A DNA stretch of 64,000 bases, from positions 620,001-684,000 of the forward strand of contig NZ_CP157794.1 in NCBI RefSeq assembly GCF_040111675.1, given 5' to 3'. Under the pieces are notes generated by a model. It saw only the letters and a list, made by a program, of their open reading frames with translations, ran no database searches and was not told the origin of the DNA. This document shows, piece after piece, positions 57,542 to 64,000 of the stretch. Within the stretch, counting starts at the first letter, position 1. Each line of letters starts with the position of its first letter. Origin of the DNA: Salinarimonas sp. (lineage in GTDB: Bacteria > Pseudomonadota > Alphaproteobacteria > Rhizobiales > Beijerinckiaceae). The translations under genes were made by a program, and so were the position numbers.

Positions 57542-57570
57542 GCCCGGCTCTGCCGGGCTTCTTCGTTTTT
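57542..57570 (+). terminator. Intrinsic terminator of rpsT
   Basis: GCCCGGC-TCT-GCCGGGC forms a 7-bp stem, followed by TTCTTCGTTTTT. This is the clearest rho-independent terminator in the window. Confidence 0.85.
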
Positions 57571-57916
57571 GCGGGTACGCGCAAGGGTCGCTTCACCCCG
57601 CTTCTGCGCATCCATGCGGGCAGATCGTAGAAATTAGCAGGGCTTCATAGTCGAGTGGATACGCAGCGACACGCTCCGTGCTTTAACGTCCGGATCGTGC
57701 CGGTTCCGACAACGTTCTGCTTGACTCTCGTCGGCGATTTCGGGGTGGAAATCTTTCCGATACGTCGCTCGAAACGCGCAGATAAAATCTTTAAGCATCA
57801 ACAGGTTAGGGGGCAAAGGAAGGCGCGGCTCGGAATCGGGGCCGCGGCGGGCGGCGTTTTCGGGTTCCCGCCGGCGCCGAGCGCAGGCTCCGAATCGACC
57901 TGCCCGTCGCCGTACA

Positions 57917-57925
57917 CGTGGATAA
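57917..57925 (-). promoter_or_regulatory. DnaA box
   Basis: The minus strand reads TTATCCACG, matching the DnaA box TTATCCACA at eight of nine positions, inside an AT-rich patch upstream of dnaA. A weaker match (six of nine) is at 57970-57978. Confidence 0.55.
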
Positions 57926-58051
57926 AACGTTAAAAACCACAGCGACTTAATCCGGGGCCCGGACGAAGCTGTGGACGGGCGGGGCCGCGGAAATCGCACG
58001 CGGCGATTCCTTCCTGTTGCGCGCCCCGGGGGGGCTGTGTAAGGTCACGGG

Positions 58052-58072
58052 ACTTCAGCAGCTGTCTGAAGT
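58052..58072 (+). other. Stem-loop in the dnaA leader
   Basis: ACTTCAG and CTGAAGT pair over 7 bp around a 7-nt loop, about 50 bp before the putative small ORF at 58121. It may be part of a structured 5' leader of dnaA. Confidence 0.45.
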
Positions 58073-58120
58073 AACTCTTCTCAATTCAAAGGTTTGGCCT
58101 CAGGAGCGGGGGGTACCGAC

Positions 58121-58195
58121 GTGTCTGTCATCGCCACGCAACACGAAGACCGGCAGATGATGACGCACGACGACGGCCCGATCACCATCCTGTAG
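58121..58195 (+). CDS. Possible 24-residue leader peptide upstream of dnaA
   Basis: GTG at 58121 opens a 24-codon frame ending in TAG (58193-58195), with GGAG and a G-run 7-18 bases ahead. The peptide would begin MSVIATQHEDRQ and end DGPITIL; it has no obvious membrane segment or attenuator-like codon run. It lies 164 bp ahead of dnaA, after a stem-loop. It may be chance: the evidence is only the plausible ribosome site and the position. Conservation in related genomes would decide. Confidence 0.3.
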   Translation: MSVIATQHEDRQMMTHDDGPITIL

Positions 58196-58359
58196 TCTAG
58201 TCCTAGTCGTAATCGACACAATCAAGAACGAGTTCGGCGTCTCCGAGTGCTTGGAGGCGGCGCGGCGCCTGTGCGCCTGCGCGCTGTCCGGACGTGCGGA
58301 TGCGGGGCAAGCGAGGTCGATCGCGGCGGCGATCGGCGCGCGACGTGAAGGAGGGCGAG

Positions 58360-59868
58360 ATGTTCCACGGGGGCGAGGAGCGCGGGAAGGCGCTCGCGGC
58401 GGCGGTCGAGTGCGCAGGGGCGGACGGGCCCCGGCAGGGCGGCTCGAGCGCCGATGCGGCGGAAGCCTGGGGGCGCGTGCGGCGCCGGCTGCGCGCCGAG
58501 CTCGGCGAGGACGTCTTCACCTCGTGGTTCGCCCGTCTCGAGCTGGAGGCGGTGGCCGACGGCTGCGCGCGGCTGACCGTGCCGACCCGCTTCCTCAAGA
58601 GCTGGATCGAGGCGCATTATCTCGACCGCGTGCTCGACGTGTATCGCGCCGAGGACGGCGCGGTCTCCCGTCTCGCGCTCGCGGTGCGCGGCGCGTCCGT
58701 TCGCGAGGCGGGCAAGCGTCCCGAGCCGACCCACGCGGCCCGCGCGGACGCCGGCTCGCGTCGCGAGCCGTCCGCGACCCCGGCGCCCGCCGCGCCGGCG
58801 CCGCAGCCGGCCGCCGCTTCCGACACGGACATCGTCGGCGCGCCGCTCGACCCGCGCCTCACCTTCGACAGCTTCGTGGTCGGGCGCTCGAACGCCCTCG
58901 CGCACGCCGCCGGAGACCGCGTGGCCCGCCACGAGGGCCCGGCGCTCTACAACCCGCTCTACGTCCATGCCGGCGTGGGGCTCGGCAAGACGCACCTGCT
59001 GCACGCGATCGGCCACGCCGCGCGCGCCCACGGCAAGCGCGTGATCTACCTCACCGCCGACCGGTTCATGTACGGCTTCGTCTCGGCCCTGAAGGCGCAG
59101 ACCTCGCTCGCCTTCAAGGAGCGGCTGCGCGGGATCGACCTGCTGATCATCGACGACGTTCAGTTCATCCAGGGCCGCTCGATCCAGCAGGAATTCGGCC
59201 ACACGCTGAACGCCCTCATCGACGCCGGCCGCCAGGTCGTCATCGCCGCGGACCGGCCGCCGGCGGATCTCGAGAGCCTCGACGAGCGCGCCCGCTCGCG
59301 CCTCGCCGGCGGGCTCGTGGTGGAGGTCGGCGCGCTCGACGAGGACCTGCGCCACTCGATCCTCACCGCCCGGATCTCGGCCGTGAAGGCCGCCCACCCG
59401 ACCTTCGCCGTCGCGGCGGACGTCGTCGCCTACGTGGCCCGCCAGATCACGACGAACGGCCGCGACCTCGAAGGCGCCGTCAACCGGCTCCTCGCCCACG
59501 CGACGCTCACCGGCGCCGCCGTGACGCTGGAGACCGCCGAGACGGCCATCCGCGACCTCGTCAAGAACCGCGAGCCCAAGCGGGTGAAGATCGAGGAGAT
59601 CCAGAAGCTCGTCGCTTCGCGCTACAACGTCTCGCGCTCGGACATCCTCTCCGAGCGGCGCACGGCCGCGGTGGTGCGTCCGCGCCAGATCGCGATGTAT
59701 CTCTCCAAGACGCTGACCCTGCGCTCGCTGCCGGAGATCGGCCGGCGCTTCGGCGGGCGCGATCACACCACCGTGCTGCACGCGGTGCGCAAGATCGAGA
59801 AGTGCATCGGCGAGGATACCGGGCTCAACGAGGAGGTCGAGCTCCTCAAGCGCATGCTGCAGGAGTGA
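58360..59868 (+). CDS. dnaA: Chromosomal replication initiator protein DnaA
   Basis: A 502-residue DnaA. Domain I (about 35-105) has [20 protein letters not shown]; a Pro/Ala-rich domain II linker follows. The AAA+ domain opens with [16 protein letters not shown] and has Walker A GVGLGKTH and Walker [13 protein letters not shown]. Domain IV carries the DNA-binding signature [16 protein letters not shown]. The ATG at 58360 is used because GAAGGAGGG lies just upstream; the frame is open to 58294. It binds oriC DnaA boxes and opens the duplex. dnaN and recF follow on the same strand. Confidence 0.96.
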   Translation: MFHGGEERGKALAAAVECAGADGPRQGGSSADAAEAWGRVRRRLRAELGEDVFTSWFARLELEAVADGCARLTVPTRFLKSWIEAHYLDRVLDVYRAEDGAVSRLALAVRGASVREAGKRPEPTHAARADAGSRREPSATPAPAAPAPQPAAASDTDIVGAPLDPRLTFDSFVVGRSNALAHAAGDRVARHEGPALYNPLYVHAGVGLGKTHLLHAIGHAARAHGKRVIYLTADRFMYGFVSALKAQTSLAFKERLRGIDLLIIDDVQFIQGRSIQQEFGHTLNALIDAGRQVVIAADRPPADLESLDERARSRLAGGLVVEVGALDEDLRHSILTARISAVKAAHPTFAVAADVVAYVARQITTNGRDLEGAVNRLLAHATLTGAAVTLETAETAIRDLVKNREPKRVKIEEIQKLVASRYNVSRSDILSERRTAAVVRPRQIAMYLSKTLTLRSLPEIGRRFGGRDHTTVLHAVRKIEKCIGEDTGLNEEVELLKRMLQE

Positions 59869-59971
59869 GGGCGGCGCGGACGCGCCCGCGCCCTTCTGTG
59901 CATTGCGACACGGCCGCCCTTGCCTTCGGCGCGCGGCTTCGCCAATCTGCGCTCCCTGCTTACTCGCGCCC

Positions 59972-59991
59972 GGCGTCGCCTCGGCGACGCC
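59972..59991 (+). other. Stem-loop between dnaA and dnaN
   Basis: GGCGTCGC-CTCG-GCGACGCC, a perfect 8-bp stem with a 4-nt loop, in the 154-bp gap 31 bp before dnaN. It could separate dnaA and dnaN expression. Confidence 0.4.
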
Positions 59992-60022
59992 CGCGCCCAC
60001 AATTTCGAGCACCGGGTTCGCC

Positions 60023-61141
60023 ATGAAAGTCACCGTCGAGCGCGCCTCTCTCCTGAAGGCGCTGGGTCACGTCCACCGCGTCGTCGAGCGGCGCTCGACG
60101 ATCCCGATCCTGTCGAACGTGCTCGTTCGCGCGGAAGCCGACGGGCTCGGCCTGAAGGCGACCGACCTCGACATGGAGGTCACCGAGACCGTCCGCGCCG
60201 ACGTCGCGCAGCCGGGCTCCACCACGGTGCCCGCGCACGTCATCTACGACATCGTGCGCAAGCTGCCCGACGGCGCGCAGGTCTCGCTCGAGGCCACCGG
60301 CGAGACCGGGCAGATGGTGCTGCGCTCGGGCCGCTCGAAGTTCACCCTGCAGACCCTGCCGGAAACGGACTTCCCCGATCTCGCGGCGGGCGAGATGAGC
60401 GTCTCCTTCGCCATCGCCCCGGGCGACCTGCGCAAGCTCGTCGAGAAGACGCAGTTCGCGATCTCCACCGAGGAGACGCGCTACTACCTCAACGGCATCT
60501 ACTTCCACACGATCGAGAGCGAGGGCGAGACCGTGCTGCGCGCGGTCGCGACCGACGGTCATCGCCTCGCCCGCGCCCAGATGGCCGCGCCCGACGGCGC
60601 GGCCGGGATGCCGGGCGTCATCGTGCCCCGCAAGGCCGTGGCGGAGATCCTCAAGCTCGTGGAGGAGGGCGGCGAGCAGATCCGCGTCGAGCTCTCGCCC
60701 GCGAAGGTCCGCGTCACCTTCGACTCGGTGATCCTCACGTCGAAGCTGATCGACGGCACCTTCCCCGACTATCAGCGCGTGATCCCGGCCGGAAACGACA
60801 AGGCGCTCGTCGTCGATCGCGACATGTTCGCCAAGGCGGTGGACCGCGTGTCGACCATCTCCTCCGAGCGCGGCCGCGCGGTGAAGCTCGCCATCGCCGA
60901 CGGGCGGGTGACGCTGTCCGTCAACAACCCGGATTCCGGCTCGGCGACGGAGGAGATCGAGGTCGAGTACGAGGCCGATCCGCTCGATATCGGCTTCAAC
61001 GCCCGCTATCTCCTCGACATCACCGGCCAGCTCGACGGCGACACGGCGCTCTTCAAGCTCGCCGATCCCGGCTCGCCGACCCTGATCCAGGACCGCGAGG
61101 GCGCGCCGGCGCTCTACGTCCTGATGCCGATGCGCGTGTGA
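60023..61141 (+). CDS. dnaN: DNA polymerase III subunit beta (sliding clamp)
   Basis: A 372-residue clamp with three repeated domains. The N-terminus MKVTVERASLLKALGHVHRV, RRSTIPILSNVLVRA, FALQTL-like segments (SKFTLQTLPETDFPDL), TDGHRLARAQM and the C-terminal PLFKL/VLMPMRV-type end are all standard. It tethers DNA polymerase III to DNA. Normal length; no anomalies. The frame extends upstream, but the ATG at 60023 fits the family. Confidence 0.97.
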   Translation: MKVTVERASLLKALGHVHRVVERRSTIPILSNVLVRAEADGLGLKATDLDMEVTETVRADVAQPGSTTVPAHVIYDIVRKLPDGAQVSLEATGETGQMVLRSGRSKFTLQTLPETDFPDLAAGEMSVSFAIAPGDLRKLVEKTQFAISTEETRYYLNGIYFHTIESEGETVLRAVATDGHRLARAQMAAPDGAAGMPGVIVPRKAVAEILKLVEEGGEQIRVELSPAKVRVTFDSVILTSKLIDGTFPDYQRVIPAGNDKALVVDRDMFAKAVDRVSTISSERGRAVKLAIADGRVTLSVNNPDSGSATEEIEVEYEADPLDIGFNARYLLDITGQLDGDTALFKLADPGSPTLIQDREGAPALYVLMPMRV

Positions 61142-61193
61142 TCCGGGGGCGCGCGCGCCGGCCGCCAGGGTGCGCCGCCAGGGGCGCGATGCG

Positions 61194-62342
61194 ATGACGG
61201 ACGAGACCGGCCCGGGCCCGCGCGTGACGCGGCTCCTTCTCCAGGATTTCCGCTCCTACGCCGCGCTCGACCTCGCGCCGAGCGCGCCCGTCGTCGCGCT
61301 GGTGGGCGAGAACGGCGCCGGCAAGACCAACCTGATCGAGGCGATCTCGCTGTTCGCTCCCGGCCGCGGGCTGCGACGCGCCGAGTTCGCGGCGATGACC
61401 CGCCAGGGCGCGGCGGGCTTCACCGTGTCCCTGACGCTAGCGGGGGATTACGGCGAGCACCGGCTCGGCACCGGCACGGCGGCGGCCGCGGCGGAGGGGC
61501 GCTCGCGCGTGTGCCGCATCGACGGGGCGCCGGTCTCGTCCCCGGCCGCCTTCGGCGAGTACGTGCGCCTCGTCTGGCTCACGCCCGATCTCGACGCGCT
61601 CTTCAGGGGGCCCGCCGGCGACCGGCGGCGCTTCCTCGACCGGCTGGTGCTCGCCGTCGACGGCGAGCACGGCGCGCGGGTCTCGTCGCTGGAACGGGCG
61701 CTGCGCACTCGCAACCGCCTGCTCGAGGAGAACGGCGATGCGCTCTGGCTCGACGCCGTCGAGCGCGAGGCGGCGGAGCTCGGCGTCGCCGTCGCCGCCG
61801 CCCGGCGCGAGACGGTGGGGCGCCTCGACGGGCTCGTCGCCGAGACGCACGACCCCGCCTCGCCCTTCCCCTTCGCGCGGCTCGCCCTCGAGGGCGAGAT
61901 CGACGACCTGATCGCCTCCCTCCCGGCCGTCGACGCCGAGGACCGCTACCGCGCGATCCTGCGCGAGAGCCGCGGGCGCGACCGCGCCGCGGGGCGCACC
62001 CTCGTCGGCCCGCAGGCGAGCGATCTCGCCGTGCGCCACGGGCCGAAGGACATCCCCGCCAACCTCGCCTCCACCGGCGAGCAGAAGGCGCTCCTCATCG
62101 GCCTCGTGCTCGCCCATGCGCGGCTCGTGACCAGCATGACCGGGCTCGCCCCCCTCGTCCTCCTCGACGAGGTCGCCGCCCATCTCGATCCGCGCCGGCG
62201 CGCCGCGCTCTACGCCGACCTCTTCGCGCTGGGCGGCCAGATCTGGCTCACGGGCGCCGATCGCGGGCTTTTCGCGGAGCTCTCGAACCGGGCGGACGTG
62301 TTCGCCGTTGGCGACGGGCGGGCCGAGCGGCTCGACGCCTGA
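61194..62342 (+). CDS. recF: DNA replication/repair protein RecF
   Basis: A 382-residue SMC-like ATPase. Walker A is GENGAGKTNLIEAISLFAPG (about 41-60), the signature region LASTGEQKALLIGLVLAHA, and Walker B PLVLLDEVAAHLD. RecF loads RecA at single-strand gaps. The ATG at 61194 is taken as start; one eight codons upstream is also possible. It follows dnaN by 52 bp, completing the dnaA-dnaN-recF block. Confidence 0.95.
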   Translation: MTDETGPGPRVTRLLLQDFRSYAALDLAPSAPVVALVGENGAGKTNLIEAISLFAPGRGLRRAEFAAMTRQGAAGFTVSLTLAGDYGEHRLGTGTAAAAAEGRSRVCRIDGAPVSSPAAFGEYVRLVWLTPDLDALFRGPAGDRRRFLDRLVLAVDGEHGARVSSLERALRTRNRLLEENGDALWLDAVEREAAELGVAVAAARRETVGRLDGLVAETHDPASPFPFARLALEGEIDDLIASLPAVDAEDRYRAILRESRGRDRAAGRTLVGPQASDLAVRHGPKDIPANLASTGEQKALLIGLVLAHARLVTSMTGLAPLVLLDEVAAHLDPRRRAALYADLFALGGQIWLTGADRGLFAELSNRADVFAVGDGRAERLDA

Positions 62343-62385
62343 TACCGATCCCGACCCCGCGTCCTCGTCCCGGCATCCCGATCCC

Positions 62386-63165
62386 ATGCGCTTCGCCCTG
62401 CCTTTCTTCGTCTGGTTCCTGCTCGGTTTTCTCGGCATCGTCTCCATGGCGGCGCGGATCGGGCTCGACGAGCTGCGCGCGGTCGAGGGCGCCCCCCAGA
62501 TCGGAGACCGGGCCCTCGTCCTCCTGCTGATCGTCCAGCCGAGCGTGCTGCTCGTGATCGCCGTCGCGGTCGGGGTCGGGCTCTCCGGCAAGGTCGGCCT
62601 GCGCTCGTGGCTCACCGACCGTCTGCGCGGCGAGACGCCGGCGCTCGTCTCCTTCCCGACCGTGGTGGGCACGCTGGCGCTCACCGTCGCCGCCGCGCTC
62701 CTGGCGCTCCTGATCGATCTCGCCTTGCGCCTCGCCGCCCCCGACGCCTTCGTCGGGTTGCCGGGGCCGGACCTCGCGCTGATCCCGCGCCTGTCCGCGG
62801 TGCTCTACGGGGGCATCACCGAGGAGCTGATGCTGCGCTACGGGCTGATGACCGCGCTCGCCTGGGCGGTCTTCGCGGCTTTGCGGGAGCGCGCGGCGGC
62901 GAACCGAACGGCGGTGATGTGGGGCGTGATCCTGGTCGTGGCGGTGGTCTTCGGCGCGGGCCACCTGCCGGCGCTCTCCGCGGCGGTGGAGCCGAACGCG
63001 ATCCTCGTCCTGCGCACGATCGGCATCAACGCCCTGCTCGGCGCTCTCTACGGCTGGCTCTACTGGCGCTACGCCCTCGAGCACGCGGTGATCGCCCACG
63101 CCTTCACCCACGGCGTGTTCTGGCTCGCGGGACCGCTGATGGCCCGCATCGCCGGCCTCGGCTGA
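62386..63165 (+). CDS. CPBP-family intramembrane metalloprotease
   Basis: A 259-residue protein with about seven membrane helices. The Abi/CPBP motifs are all present: EELMLRYG (EExxxR), GAGHLPAL (second motif with His) and AHAFTHGVFW (final His). Such proteins are CAAX-protease-like glutamic/metallo-proteases of the membrane; the target is unknown. It starts 43 bp after recF and could be cotranscribed with it. Confidence 0.88.
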   Translation: MRFALPFFVWFLLGFLGIVSMAARIGLDELRAVEGAPQIGDRALVLLLIVQPSVLLVIAVAVGVGLSGKVGLRSWLTDRLRGETPALVSFPTVVGTLALTVAAALLALLIDLALRLAAPDAFVGLPGPDLALIPRLSAVLYGGITEELMLRYGLMTALAWAVFAALRERAAANRTAVMWGVILVVAVVFGAGHLPALSAAVEPNAILVLRTIGINALLGALYGWLYWRYALEHAVIAHAFTHGVFWLAGPLMARIAGLG

Positions 63166-63255
63166 GGCGGGTCGCCCGAGGACGACGGAGAGGCGGGAAC
63201 GCACGGCCCGGCTTCGCCGTTCACCGGTCCCGTTCCCGTTCCGGAGCCGCCCGCC

Positions 63256-63702
63256 ATGCTCTATCGCCTGCTCGACGAAACCGACGGACTGCGCACCATC
63301 GTCGCCGTTCTCGACCATGGCGACGAGGCCATGGCCGCCCTGCAATGGCTCGCCGAGGAGGAGGGGCTCTCGGCCGCGACCGTCACCGGCCTCGGCGCCT
63401 TCGAGCGCGCCACCGTGACGTTCTGGGACTGGGAGACGAAGGCGTACCAGGACATCCCCGTCACCGAGCAGGTGGAGGTGCTCAACCTCACCGGCGACAT
63501 CGCCCTCGACGAGGACGGCGCGCCCAAGCTCCACGTCCATGCCGTGCTCGGCCGGCGCGACGGCGCGGCGATCGGCGGGCATCTCAAGGAGGGGCTCGTG
63601 CGCCCGACGCTGGAGCTCACCGTCACCGAGACCCCGGCCCACCTGCACCGGCGCCACGACCCGAAGACCGGGCTCGCCCTGATCGACCTGCGGGCGCGCT
63701 GA
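63256..63702 (+). CDS. PPC/DUF296 domain protein
   Basis: A 148-residue protein made of a single PPC (AT-hook-protein C-terminal, DUF296) domain: LATVTGLGAF-like TVTGLGAFERATVTFW, VEVLNLTGDIALDEDGAPKL, HVHAVLGRRDGAAIGGHL and LELTVTETPA. The Arg/His residues that bind metal in bacterial PPC proteins are visible (HVHAV, GGHL). These proteins form trimers and some bind DNA or have unknown enzyme roles. It is convergent with the DUF1489 gene. Confidence 0.87.
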   Translation: MLYRLLDETDGLRTIVAVLDHGDEAMAALQWLAEEEGLSAATVTGLGAFERATVTFWDWETKAYQDIPVTEQVEVLNLTGDIALDEDGAPKLHVHAVLGRRDGAAIGGHLKEGLVRPTLELTVTETPAHLHRRHDPKTGLALIDLRAR

Positions 63703-63708
63703 GGCGGC

Positions 63709-64000
63709 TCAGAGCAGCCCGAGCTCGGCGAGCTCCCGCCGCAGGCCCTCGGGCATCTCGGCGAGGCCGGCGGCGGCCTCGCCCGACAGGTCCGCCGGCG
63801 CGTCCTTGTCCTCGAGGTAGCGCCAGCCCTGGAACGGGCGGCACGGGCGCGGCTGGACCGGGACGACGACGGGCTCGAGCACCAGATGGCAGCGCCCGAT
63901 CCCGGCCTCGTCCGTGAAGGGGCGGATCTCGAGGAGCCGCTGACGGGCGCCGAGCTGGCCCTTGATCACCCAGTAGAGCGACCCGCGCCCGGCGATCTCG
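63709..64000 (-). CDS. DUF1489 family protein, C-terminal part (runs off right edge)
   Basis: The minus strand is open from the right edge to a stop at 63709. The visible 96 codons include GRGSLYWVIKGQLGARQRLL, VVPVQPRPCRPFQGWRYL and DKDAPADL, which match the alphaproteobacterial DUF1489 family as I recall it. The N-terminal part is outside the window. Function unknown. Confidence 0.8.
   Translation of the reverse strand, partial: EIAGRGSLYWVIKGQLGARQRLLEIRPFTDEAGIGRCHLVLEPVVVPVQPRPCRPFQGWRYLEDKDAPADLSGEAAAGLAEMPEGLRRELAELGLL

Larger units (their letters stand above)
57571..58359. promoter_or_regulatory. dnaA upstream region
   Basis: About 790 bp with no large gene. It is AT-richer than its surroundings (especially 57640-57810 and 57910-57950). 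It includes a near-consensus DnaA box (57917-57925), a 7-bp stem hairpin (58052-58072) and a possible small ORF (58121-58195). It probably holds the dnaA promoter with autoregulation. Only one good DnaA box was found, too few to call it a replication origin. Confidence 0.5.

Noticed and set aside
57571..58359. Replication origin upstream of dnaA
   Set aside because: Only one good DnaA box and one weak match are present, and in many Rhizobiales the origin is away from dnaA.

Overview
The window is very GC-rich (mostly about 70 % by eye) and looks like a chromosome of an alphaproteobacterium of the Hyphomicrobiales (Rhizobiales), most likely a salt-adapted one such as a Salinarimonas-type genus; the genus is inference. 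The order assignment rests on gene order (slt/dapA/smpB; ubiB-ubiE/mutM/enoyl-CoA hydratase/rpsT/dnaA/dnaN/recF) and on the protein sequences. The salt-adapted guess rests on a sodium-pumping type rhodopsin and a complete Mrp Na+/H+ antiporter operon. No tRNA, rRNA or CRISPR array was found.

Layout. 1-2.6 kb: end-truncated slt, then dapA and smpB. 2.5-7.8 kb: a LysR regulator divergent from a D-cysteine desulfhydrase/L-cysteate lyase family gene and an acidic-amino-acid ABC transporter (gltIJKL-like). 7.9-10.1 kb (minus strand): NYN-domain protein, pyrE, pdxJ. 10.4-13.5 kb: a light-driven ion pump cassette, with an NDQ-type rhodopsin, lycopene cyclase (crtY) and beta-carotene cleavage enzyme (blh), so the pump and the last two steps of its retinal chromophore are made together. 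13.5-15.1 kb: a GNAT enzyme and two uncharacterised small envelope proteins. 15.1-26.0 kb (minus strand): mrpABCDEFG, a sensor kinase and an NtrC-type regulator. The kinase and regulator are separated by an IS110-family element inserted exactly at their former ATGA overlap; MrpG carries an unusual UspA-like C-terminal extension.

26-33.4 kb: an IS256-family element between inverted extragenic repeats, then an oligopeptide ABC transporter operon. 33.5-39.4 kb: O-methyltransferase, cation diffusion facilitator, lepA, TIM-barrel protein, UPF0178 protein, sirtuin. 39.4-46.9 kb: a sugar ABC transporter (binding protein, permease, ATPase) with a divergent ROK regulator and a xylulokinase-type kinase, with two copies of a long palindromic repeat and an IS630-family element sitting in the stop codon of the kinase gene.

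46.98-51.27 kb is the most unusual region. Five tightly overlapping minus-strand genes encode a phosphoribosyltransferase-like protein, an inositol-monophosphatase-family protein, a radical SAM enzyme with a CX8CX2C cysteine pattern, an EamA/DMT transporter and a Nudix hydrolase. Its upstream end is strikingly AT-rich, which suggests horizontal acquisition, and I do not recognise it as a described pathway. 51.6-64 kb is core again: ubiB, ubiE, mutM, enoyl-CoA hydratase, a threonine/serine dehydratase-like gene, rpsT, dnaA (with a structured leader holding a possible 24-residue ORF), dnaN, recF, a CPBP protease, a PPC-domain protein and a partial DUF1489 gene.
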